A stretch of 64,000 nt of DNA from Pedobacter frigidisoli (GTDB lineage Bacteria; Bacteroidota; Bacteroidia; Sphingobacteriales; Sphingobacteriaceae): NCBI RefSeq assembly GCF_004331675.1, contig NZ_SJSN01000005.1:248001-312000 (forward strand), written 5' to 3'. The translations under genes were made by a program, and so were the position numbers. Of the stretch, positions 53,165-59,846 are shown in pieces (positions within the stretch are counted from its first letter, which is position 1; the number at the start of each line of letters is the position of its first letter). The notes under the pieces are model-generated. The model made no database searches. It saw only the letters and a program-made list of their open reading frames with translations, and was not told the origin of the DNA.

Positions 53165-53437
53165 CTACTTTCTTAAAATTTCAAAATTACGATAGTTTTT
53201 CACTTCACCCTCGCTTACCATCACATTTTCTACACGCGAGCGGTCTGGTCCCTCATTGCACCACCTAACAAATTCCTCAAGAAAGATTTCATCACCTTCT
53301 GCCTCAATAAATACAGTACCGTCCTTCTCATTTCGTACATAACCCTGAACCATCATTTGGTTGGCCACAATTTTTGTAGTTTCTCTAAAGCCAACGCCTT
53401 GGACTTTTCCGGTGATAGTGATATTGAGGTGTTTCAT
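53165..53437 (-). CDS. acyP: Acylphosphatase
   Basis: This 90-residue enzyme hydrolyses acyl phosphates. It has the signature GKVQGVGFRETTKIVA with the catalytic Arg and YVRNEKDGTVFIEAEG with the catalytic Asn. Full family length. It lies 79 bp upstream of the flippase and 69 bp downstream of the nitronate monooxygenase gene. Confidence 0.95.
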   Translation of the reverse strand: MKHLNITITGKVQGVGFRETTKIVANQMMVQGYVRNEKDGTVFIEAEGDEIFLEEFVRWCNEGPDRSRVENVMVSEGEVKNYRNFEILRK

Positions 53438-53506
53438 TAATATTTGAAAATTGAAATGTTTTTGATGTTGTAAAGTTAGTAAACCAAAATGCTTATTGAG
53501 ATGATT

Positions 53507-54469
53507 TTAATTCATTTCATCTTGCAAATCCTTGAATCTCTTTAATCCTGCCTTATATTCTTCCCAAATTTCCTCTAAAATTTGCTTAGCAGGTTTAATT
53601 TCTTTCAGCATAGCTGATATTTGCCCAATTTCTAGTTCACCGTTTTCCATGTCGCCCTCAAACATGCCAAGTTTTGCCCTTGCCTTGCCTAAAAGTTCGA
53701 TCAGCTGAATGCGATTTGCACCTTCGGCCTCAGCTTGAGAAATCGCATCAGCGAATTCATTTTTCAACAACCTTACCGGAACCAGTTTCTTCATCGCCAG
53801 TTTGGTATCACCCTCTGTTGCTGAAATAATTTTATTCTTAAATGCTGGGTGAGCTGATGATTCTTCTGCAACAGCAAAGGCAGAACCAATTTGAACGGCA
53901 TCGGCACCGAGTGCGAAAGCGGCTAACATTGATTTTCCGCTTCCAATTCCACCGGCGGCAATCACAGGAATGTTAACTGCGTCTTTAATCATGGGAATTA
54001 AGCAAAGTGTAGTGGTTTCCTCGCGACCATTATGTCCTCCGGCCTCAAAACCCTCTGCGACTACTGCATCAGCTCCAGCTTCTTGTGCTTTTAGCGCAAA
54101 TTTTGTATTTGCAATTACATGAACAACGGTAATTCCCTTCGCCTTTAATATGCTTGTCCAGGTGGCGGGATTACCTGCCGAAGAAAAAACGATTTTGACA
54201 CCTTCTTCTATTATGACCTCAATAATCTCTTGAATATTTGGATACAATAGTGGAATATTTACACCGAAAGGCTTATCCGTGGCCAATTTGCATTTTTGGA
54301 TATGTTCTCTCAAAACATCAGGATACATGGAACCTGCTCCGATGATCCCTAAACCGCCAGCATTTGATACAGCGGAAGCCAATTTCCAGCCACTACACCA
54401 AACCATTCCAGCCTGGATGATAGGGTATTTTATATTGAGGAGTTTGCAGATTGGGTTTTTCATTTCCAT
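53507..54469 (-). CDS. Nitronate monooxygenase family flavoprotein
   Basis: This 320-residue FMN-binding TIM barrel has LLNIKYPIIQAGMVWCSG at the start, SAVSNAGGLGIIGAGSM, VHVIANTKFALKAQEAGADAVV, the catalytic-loop AEGFEAGGHNGREETTTL, and IAAGGIGSGKSMLAAFALGADAVQIG for FMN phosphate. The sequence GGHNGREE fits nitronate monooxygenase better than FabK. Residues after ~265 form a Glu/Lys-rich helical tail. A second Met at codon 3 is an equally possible start. Confidence 0.88.
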   Translation of the reverse strand: MEMKNPICKLLNIKYPIIQAGMVWCSGWKLASAVSNAGGLGIIGAGSMYPDVLREHIQKCKLATDKPFGVNIPLLYPNIQEIIEVIIEEGVKIVFSSAGNPATWTSILKAKGITVVHVIANTKFALKAQEAGADAVVAEGFEAGGHNGREETTTLCLIPMIKDAVNIPVIAAGGIGSGKSMLAAFALGADAVQIGSAFAVAEESSAHPAFKNKIISATEGDTKLAMKKLVPVRLLKNEFADAISQAEAEGANRIQLIELLGKARAKLGMFEGDMENGELEIGQISAMLKEIKPAKQILEEIWEEYKAGLKRFKDLQDEMN

Positions 54470-54483
54470 AATGGTTCATTTTG

Positions 54484-54596
54484 TCAATTAGGCTTTAATC
54501 CCAATGCTTTTGGATCTACGCTTGGGTATTTTTCCAATACATTGGCCAATTGAACTTTTAAGTTGTTCTGTGGCTGAATTATATTTAACAGATATT
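54484..54596 (-). pseudogene. Displaced C-terminus of the Abi gene in the -1 frame
   Basis: Minus strand, directly past the frameshift, the frame reads KYLLNIIQPQNNLKVQLANV and then EKYPSVDPKALGLKPN before TGA at 54486-54484. This is the end expected for Abi_2-type proteins (a YLLN helix, K-Y-P, D-x-K-A-L/M-G). Adding one A to the AAA at 54595-54597 would join it to the upstream frame and give a 293-residue protein. Confidence 0.7.
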
Positions 54597-55364
54597 TAGA
54601 CAGCATAGGTGAATATAAAGCACGTGCATTTCCTTTTCTTCAGGCACTTCATTAATCCAGTTAAATGGTGGGTTTGGCAAAAGCTTAGGTCTTCCAGGTA
54701 GGTTCTTGTTCCATAACCTGCTATGATGAGCACAGTAATTTCTTATCTGCCCTAATGATTGCAACCAACTCGGCAGAAAAGTATGGTTAACCAAACCCAA
54801 CTCTTTTGCTTTGGTGTTTTTAGATTTAACATCAGTTTTTAGGTTACCGTAAATTTTAGATAATGCGCCAAAGCTGGTTAATTCTAGTGTTTTCCAAGAT
54901 GGAGGAAAGCGTAAATCATCCTTATGTTTTGCCTTATGAGATTTAATAAAAACATCTTTTGAACGAGCCAGCTCTTCTTCTATAACAGCCAAGGTTTTTA
55001 CAGCCTCTGGAACATTTTGAAATATCTCTAAATTTTGAAACCACCAAGGGTCAAATTCATGAGATAAATGGTAAATTAATTTCGTTCGTAAACTAATTTC
55101 TACCTTTTCAATTGCATCAAAAATTATAACTCGAAGTTCTCGATCGAAATTATATAAGGAAATAACATCTTCAAATTTACTTCCGACTTTGAAAACATGA
55201 TTTTCTTTGGGTTCCGATTGCATCGGCCACCAATAACCAGCCAAACGGTAATAACTTATATGCGATAAAAAATGAAAAGCTAAATGAGAATCAGAAATTA
55301 TCAGACCACGGTTTATTAATTGTGATATCTGTTCATCAATGGTTAGTGACTGCTTATTATACAT
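54585..55364 (-). CDS. Abi family (Abi_2/AbiF-like) HEPN protein, frameshifted near the C-terminus
   Basis: This 259-residue frame belongs to the Abi_2 family of abortive-infection/toxin proteins. Signatures: LTIDEQISQLINRGLIIS, SHISYYRLAGYWWP, LYNFDRELRVIIFDAIEKVEI, SLRTKLIYHL, WMALELTSFGALS-like WKTLELTSFGALSKIYGN, and the HEPN RNase motif R-N-Y-C-A-H at residues 208-213 followed by HSRLWNK. The frame ends early at TAA 54587-54585; the real C-terminus lies in the next frame. The HEPN core is intact, so activity may or may not survive. A structured leader RNA and its promoter sit just upstream. Confidence 0.88.
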   Translation of the reverse strand: MYNKQSLTIDEQISQLINRGLIISDSHLAFHFLSHISYYRLAGYWWPMQSEPKENHVFKVGSKFEDVISLYNFDRELRVIIFDAIEKVEISLRTKLIYHLSHEFDPWWFQNLEIFQNVPEAVKTLAVIEEELARSKDVFIKSHKAKHKDDLRFPPSWKTLELTSFGALSKIYGNLKTDVKSKNTKAKELGLVNHTFLPSWLQSLGQIRNYCAHHSRLWNKNLPGRPKLLPNPPFNWINEVPEEKEMHVLYIHLCCLNIC

Positions 55365-55399
55365 GTGCTTAAAGAAACAAAATGCCTATAAAGCAAAAG

Positions 55400-55446
55400 A
55401 CACGCCCTGGGACGCTGTTCTTAAGGGTAGCGTGGCGTGTACTGTT
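55400..55446 (-). ncRNA. Structured leader RNA of the Abi gene, abiF-RNA-like
   Basis: On the minus strand ACACGCC (55440-55434) and ACGCT (55433-55429) pair with AGCGT (55416-55412) and GGCGTGT (55406-55400), a 12 bp stem with a 12 nt loop and a 5 nt CCCAG bulge on the 3' side. A -7 box ends 5 nt before the likely transcript start near 55446, so the RNA would begin right at the hairpin. It lies 36 nt upstream of the Abi start. Its place and shape recall the abiF RNA motif described upstream of abiF genes; I cannot confirm the covariance match. Confidence 0.6.
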
Positions 55447-55450
55447 AGTG

Positions 55451-55458
55451 CAAATATA
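55451..55458 (-). promoter_or_regulatory. -7 box for the leader RNA/Abi transcript
   Basis: Minus-strand TATATTTG matches TAnnTTTG exactly. The -33 element is weak. Confidence 0.6.
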
Positions 55459-55510
55459 GATAAATCCATTAATAAACTTACATTTTTTTGTAACGCCATA
55501 AAGCATTTAT

Positions 55511-56677
55511 TTAAAATAACTTTTTTACTACATCACTCTCAATTTTAAAACCATCAGTCAGTTGAACTATATTCAAACCTGGTTTTTTTCCAATTTCTAT
55601 TGAACCAAACTGATTATCCAATCCTAAAAATTCTGCTCCATTAATTGTTGCCCATTCCAAAAGCTTTTCGAAATCTACATTTTTATATGCTTGCAAAGTT
55701 TTCATTTCTGATAAAATATTCAGTTGGTGATTACTCGCCAAGCTATCGGTACCCAACGTAATTTTTAAATCTTCTTCAATAAGCAAATCGATATTTGGCA
55801 ATTCGTTTTCTATGTATAAATTCGCTTGTGGACAAAGGCACCAATATAAATCTAATTGACCTTGTTTGGCAAATTCTATATCCGCCTTATTCGAAACTGT
55901 ATTATGTACTAAAAGTGTTTTTTGCTTTTTGATGTATGGTAACCAAGTTTGTAATGATGTTTTGCCACTTGGTTTGAAAAATGAAATATCTAGGCCCAGA
56001 AATTTATAGAGCTGCAAAAAACCTCCAGATTTATCCTCAAAGAATAAATTTTCATTCGTGGTTTCCTGATTGTGGATGCTAATAAAAGCATTATCTTTTT
56101 CTGCTGTATCGTTTATTAATGTAAATAGCTCTTTCGAAACCGAATAGGGTGCATGTGGAACCACTGAAGCTGGCAAAGGTTTAAATTCATCCATTAACCC
56201 TAAGGCATAATCCATAATTACCTTTGCCCTTTGAGGATTAAAACCCATCGCCTCTACAAATGTATGGTAATAAATTTTACTGCTCTGCTTAATTTCTTTG
56301 GATGCGATTTGATTAGCAATATCGCCAACGGACACAATTCCATTTTCAAACATCTGGGCATCGGCAGCCATCATGGCCTGCCTAATTTCCTCTGCGTCGG
56401 CTTGCCTGTTTTTAATAATATTTTGCACAAAATTTACCAAACCGATCTTCTCCGGAATTTGATCTATCATGTGCGACAATTCTAAATGGCAATGGGTATT
56501 GATAAAACCTGGAACGATTGCACCTTTGTACTTAGTTATTTCCAAACCAAGGTTTGCTGCTTCGGCTTCAGTAAGCACTTGGATTATTTCTCCGTTTGGC
56601 TGGATAGCAACCACTCCGTTTTTTATTGGGGCACTAGATACAGGAAAAATCCAATCGGCTGAAAAGTATTTAAGCAT
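55511..56677 (-). CDS. Amidohydrolase family protein (chlorohydrolase/deaminase-like)
   Basis: This 388-residue metal-dependent hydrolase has PGFINTHCHLELSHM (first metal HxH), V-V-P-H-A-P-Y-S-V (third His), FISIHNQETTNENLFF, TLLVHNTVSNKADI, and L-G-T-D-S-L-A-S-N with the catalytic Asp. C-terminal TINGAEFLGLDNQFGSIEIGKKPG is the usual composite beta domain. Closest in layout to aminofutalosine deaminase and other SsnA/chlorohydrolase-type enzymes; the substrate is not determinable. ATG 56677 is preferred over the in-frame Met at 56707. A possible role in menaquinone synthesis is speculation. Confidence 0.85.
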   Translation of the reverse strand: MLKYFSADWIFPVSSAPIKNGVVAIQPNGEIIQVLTEAEAANLGLEITKYKGAIVPGFINTHCHLELSHMIDQIPEKIGLVNFVQNIIKNRQADAEEIRQAMMAADAQMFENGIVSVGDIANQIASKEIKQSSKIYYHTFVEAMGFNPQRAKVIMDYALGLMDEFKPLPASVVPHAPYSVSKELFTLINDTAEKDNAFISIHNQETTNENLFFEDKSGGFLQLYKFLGLDISFFKPSGKTSLQTWLPYIKKQKTLLVHNTVSNKADIEFAKQGQLDLYWCLCPQANLYIENELPNIDLLIEEDLKITLGTDSLASNHQLNILSEMKTLQAYKNVDFEKLLEWATINGAEFLGLDNQFGSIEIGKKPGLNIVQLTDGFKIESDVVKKLF

Positions 56678-56800
56678 GATGCAAATTAACGGGAATAATG
56701 GATGCAAAGAAATAATTTTTCCTTTGCCAATTTATTGTGATGATGAAATGATGTTTGCTATGGTCTGCTCTAAAATTTTTAGAAAAACGAGAAAAAAAAG

Positions 56801-56873
<73 letters not shown>

Positions 56874-57111
56874 TTTTCTTCGGGATGCAAGTATAGAAAA
56901 AATTCTTCTTTTGATAAAAATTTTTACTAACTATTCTCGCTGCTGAGCACAAAGCAATCTTGCGTCAGGTTATAACGACCACATTATAATAGCCTCTTGC
57001 CTGGCACGGCGAATACAATCAAAATTGATATTTATGATATGGCAAATGCCCAGGTTCGAGTAGTTACTTTACGGTTTGCAACTTTAAATATTTGTACAAA
57101 AAGAATTAATT

Positions 57112-57220
57112 AAACCCGATACAAGCGGAAAGCCACCGATTTAAGCATCTGAGTTTGGTTTTTATCTGCATGCTTGCTTGTTTGCACAGGTTTCATCGGT
57201 GCTTGAAGCATTAGCGGGAC
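57112..57220. repeat. Dispersed intergenic element, copy 2
   Basis: Aligns with 32677-32783 over about 105 bp; GGAAAGCC-ACCGATTT, TTTGCACAGG and ATCGGTGCTTGAAGCATTAGCGGGAC stand out. It is in the 600 bp gap between tRNA-Thr and the secreted paralogues. The rest of that gap shows no gene. Confidence 0.6.
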
Positions 57221-57472
57221 GGAACTTTAAAATAACCTACTGCGATTGCTTTTCAAATTGAAAATTGGCAATTAGCGTTTAAGAATTTTGACTGAACGAT
57301 GCCTAAATATGTTGTCATTACACCCAATGTGTGGAGAAACTCTACAAATTAAATTCCCTGGCACACGGTTAAATCATTAGAAATCAAATCATTGTATAAA
57401 ATTTAGGTTCTGGCATAATTATGAAACATTGGCAAGTATTGTTACACCTATTAAATTTTAAAAAATCAAATT

Positions 57473-57787
57473 ATGAAAAAGTTCATTTTATCAGCTACAT
57501 TCTTAGCGTTCGCAGGGTTCTCAGCAGTACAAGCTAGTGAAGTAAATACATTAAAAAACACTGCAATTATTGCAGTTCAAGATAGCGCAGTGAAAACTCC
57601 AGTAAAATTAGATTCATTACCTGAGCCTGTAACAACTGCTCTAAAATCTGATGCTTATAAAGGCTGGACCGCAACTGAAGCTTGGTCGGTTAAGGAAGGT
57701 ACAAAAGAGTATTTCTTAATTAATGTTAAGAAAGAAGCAGAAACTGGTTCTGTTAAAATTGACAAAGATGGCAAGCCAGTTCAATAA
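57473..57787 (+). CDS. Small secreted protein, PepSY-like, paralogue A
   Basis: This 104-residue protein has a Sec signal (MKKFILSATFLAFAGFSAVQA) and a mature domain with LPEPVTTALKSDAYKGWTAT, EAWSVKEGTKEYFLI, and a closing GSVKIDKDGKPV. The pattern of a short helix followed by beta strands ending in 'D-x-D/G-G-K-x' resembles the PepSY-like (BLIP-like) periplasmic domain. It should be periplasmic. A near-identical gene follows 107 bp on, so a recent tandem duplication. No function is established. Confidence 0.75.
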   Translation: MKKFILSATFLAFAGFSAVQASEVNTLKNTAIIAVQDSAVKTPVKLDSLPEPVTTALKSDAYKGWTATEAWSVKEGTKEYFLINVKKEAETGSVKIDKDGKPVQ

Positions 57788-57894
57788 ATATTGGCACAAA
57801 AGGCATAATCAACCATGAGGGCAGTTTTGGAGCTGCGCAATATTAATTAGAACCACGAAGCCAGTATGGTTTCATTACATTAAATAAAAGCAAG

Positions 57895-58209
57895 ATGAAA
57901 AAGTTAATCTTATCAGCCGCGTTCTTAGCATTTGCAGGATTCTCTGCAGTAAAAGCAAGTGAAGTAAATACAATGAAGAATGCTGCAATTGTTGCAGTTC
58001 AAGATAGTGCCGTAAAAACACCTATTAAGTTAGAGGAACTACCTGAGGCGGTAGCCACCACATTAAAATCTGACGCTTATAAAGGTTGGACACCTACCGA
58101 AGCTTGGTCGGTTAAAGAAGGAACAAAAGAGTATTACCAAATTAACATTAAAAAAGAAGCAGAAACAGGTTCTGTGAAAATTGATAAAGATGGTAAACCC
58201 GTAGAATAA
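57895..58209 (+). CDS. Small secreted protein, PepSY-like, paralogue B
   Basis: This 104-residue copy has the same signal (MKKLILSAAFLAFAGFSAV) and mature domain as the gene at 57473-57787, with most differences conservative (VTTALKSDAYKGWTAT versus VATTLKSDAYKGWTPT). The equal length and lack of indels suggest selection on both copies. It ends in a terminator that runs into the promoter of the sigma-54 regulator. Confidence 0.75.
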   Translation: MKKLILSAAFLAFAGFSAVKASEVNTMKNAAIVAVQDSAVKTPIKLEELPEAVATTLKSDAYKGWTPTEAWSVKEGTKEYYQINIKKEAETGSVKIDKDGKPVE

Positions 58210-58243
58210 ATCCCAAATATTACATCTACCTAGTACAAGAATG

Positions 58244-58270
58244 GCCAGACTTTGTCTGGCTTTTCTTATT
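58244..58270 (+). terminator. Terminator after the secreted paralogues
   Basis: GCCAGAC (58244-58250), TTT loop, GTCTGGC (58254-58260), then TTTTCTTATTTTT. The T-rich tail merges with the -7 box at 58267-58274. Confidence 0.85.
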
Positions 58271-58274
58271 TTTG
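58267..58274 (+). promoter_or_regulatory. -7 box directly before the sigma-54 regulator
   Basis: TATTTTTG matches TAnnTTTG and ends 4 nt before the ATG at 58279, implying an almost leaderless message. The -33 spacing is poor, so confidence is limited. Confidence 0.4.
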
Positions 58275-58278
58275 TTGT

Positions 58279-59610
58279 ATGGCCAAAATCCTAATTTTAG
58301 AAGACGATACGACATTTGCTCAATTACTTGAAGGTTTTTTAACAAAAAACAGCCATGAGGTTACGCTCGTAACCCATATCAAGCAGTCATTTAAACTTAT
58401 TGAAAACCAAGCATTCGATTTATTATTAATCGATTACCGCCTGCCTGATGGAATTGGCTTTGAGGTAATAACCCACTCACGAGATCTTGCCCTCTCCACA
58501 CCAATCATTATCATGACTAGTTTTAATGATGTGCGTACTGCCGTTAAATCCATGCAAATGGGCGCTTTCGATTATATTACTAAACCGGTAAATCCTGATG
58601 AGCTTTTGATGGTTATTAAAAATTCCCTAGCTAAAGGGAGTGTTAAAGACATTAAGGTTGAAACCATAGATTCTGATTTTATTAAGGGGAAGAGTGCAAA
58701 CGCCGACAAGCTATATGAGCACATTGCTTTGGTTGCACCAACAGATATGTCGGTAATTATTCAAGGTGAAAGTGGTACAGGAAAGGAATTTGCTGCCAGA
58801 ACCCTGCATCAACAGAGCAAACGTGCCGAGAAGCCTTTCATTGCAATTGATTGTGGTGCACTGTCAAAAGATTTAGCGGCAAGTGAATTATTTGGACACA
58901 TTAAAGGGGCTTTTACAGGTGCATTGAATGATAAGAAAGGTCAGTTTGAGGCGGCAAATGGCGGAACTTTATTTTTGGATGAAGTTGGAAATTTAAGCTA
59001 TGAAGTACAGATTAAGTTGCTTCGGGCTTTGCAGGAAAGGGTAATTCAACCTTTAGGAAGCACCAAACAAATTGCTGTTGATGTTCGCATTATTACCGCA
59101 ACTAATGATGATTTATTGAATAGTATATCTGGTGGGGAATTTAGGGAAGATTTATACCATCGCTTAAACGAATTTAAGATTCAATTGCCTGCATTAAGGA
59201 ATAGGGGGGGCGATTTGGAATTATTTATCAATCACTTTATTGGCTTATCTAATCGCGATTTAGGTAGAAATGTAAAAAGTATTTCTGCTGAAGCAAAATC
59301 GCTTTTATTAAATTACGATTGGCCAGGAAACTTACGCGAACTGAGTAATGTAATTAAGCGCATGGTTTTATTATCGCCAGGGGATGTTGCTCAAGTAAAT
59401 GCCTTACCCGATGAAATGATGATTTCTGTTAACCAACAAACTTCGCCCGGAAGCTCATCGGATTTAAAAGCGGTAAATGAGCAGAATGAAAAGTCTATTA
59501 TTGCAGAAACGCTGATTAAAGCAAAACACAATAAATCCAAAGCGGCAAAAATGCTGAATATTGATAGAAAAACCCTCTACGCAAAGATGGAAAGATACGG
59601 GATTGAGTAA
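58279..59610 (+). CDS. Sigma-54-dependent response regulator (NtrC family)
   Basis: This 443-residue protein has three domains. The receiver is at 1-120, with acidic ILEDD and phospho-Asp in LLLIDYRLPDG. The AAA+ domain follows at ~140-370: Walker A GESGTGKE, the sigma-54 contact loop GAFTGA, Walker B GTLFLDEVG, and the R-finger region FREDLYHRL. A Fis-type HTH is at the end (KSKAAKMLNIDRKTLYAKM). It activates RpoN promoters. The ATG at 58279 is chosen; an upstream ATG in frame at 58252 falls within the terminator. The partner kinase is probably the hybrid kinase convergent with it, but that is inference. Confidence 0.94.
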   Translation: MAKILILEDDTTFAQLLEGFLTKNSHEVTLVTHIKQSFKLIENQAFDLLLIDYRLPDGIGFEVITHSRDLALSTPIIIMTSFNDVRTAVKSMQMGAFDYITKPVNPDELLMVIKNSLAKGSVKDIKVETIDSDFIKGKSANADKLYEHIALVAPTDMSVIIQGESGTGKEFAARTLHQQSKRAEKPFIAIDCGALSKDLAASELFGHIKGAFTGALNDKKGQFEAANGGTLFLDEVGNLSYEVQIKLLRALQERVIQPLGSTKQIAVDVRIITATNDDLLNSISGGEFREDLYHRLNEFKIQLPALRNRGGDLELFINHFIGLSNRDLGRNVKSISAEAKSLLLNYDWPGNLRELSNVIKRMVLLSPGDVAQVNALPDEMMISVNQQTSPGSSSDLKAVNEQNEKSIIAETLIKAKHNKSKAAKMLNIDRKTLYAKMERYGIE

Positions 59611-59619
59611 AAATCCTAC

Positions 59620-59846
59620 AGCCTCACCCTATCAAAACAACAAGTTGGGCCAGTTTTCTGCTATCATCTCCGGAAGAGAGGGATTTAATGGTAACCTGGT
59701 TTGAACTTATATCCTTTCCCACCTCTTCACAGCCATTCTTAGTATAAAAATCATCTTATTTCTCTCCGAACAAAAAAAATTATAAATGCATTCATTTTAC
59801 TGCCCCAGCCCTCTCTCTTCCGGAGAGGGGATGAAGGGGTGAGGCT
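59620..59846. repeat. Palindromic-ended intergenic element between convergent genes
   Basis: Ends are AGCCTCACCC (59620-59629) and GGGTGAGGCT (59837-59846), a perfect 10 bp inverted repeat around 227 bp. An inner pair CTCCGGAAGAGAGGG (59668-59682) and CTCTCTTCCGGAG (59813-59825) adds to it. The right end overlaps the kinase stop codon. The element at 22337-22511 has the same plan. Confidence 0.7.

Noticed and set aside
57359..57375. TGGCACACGG upstream of the secreted paralogues, suggestive of a sigma-54 promoter.
   Set aside because: The -24 half fits but the -12 half reads TTAAA or TAAAT rather than TTGCA; TTGGCAC at 57790 has the wrong spacing too.
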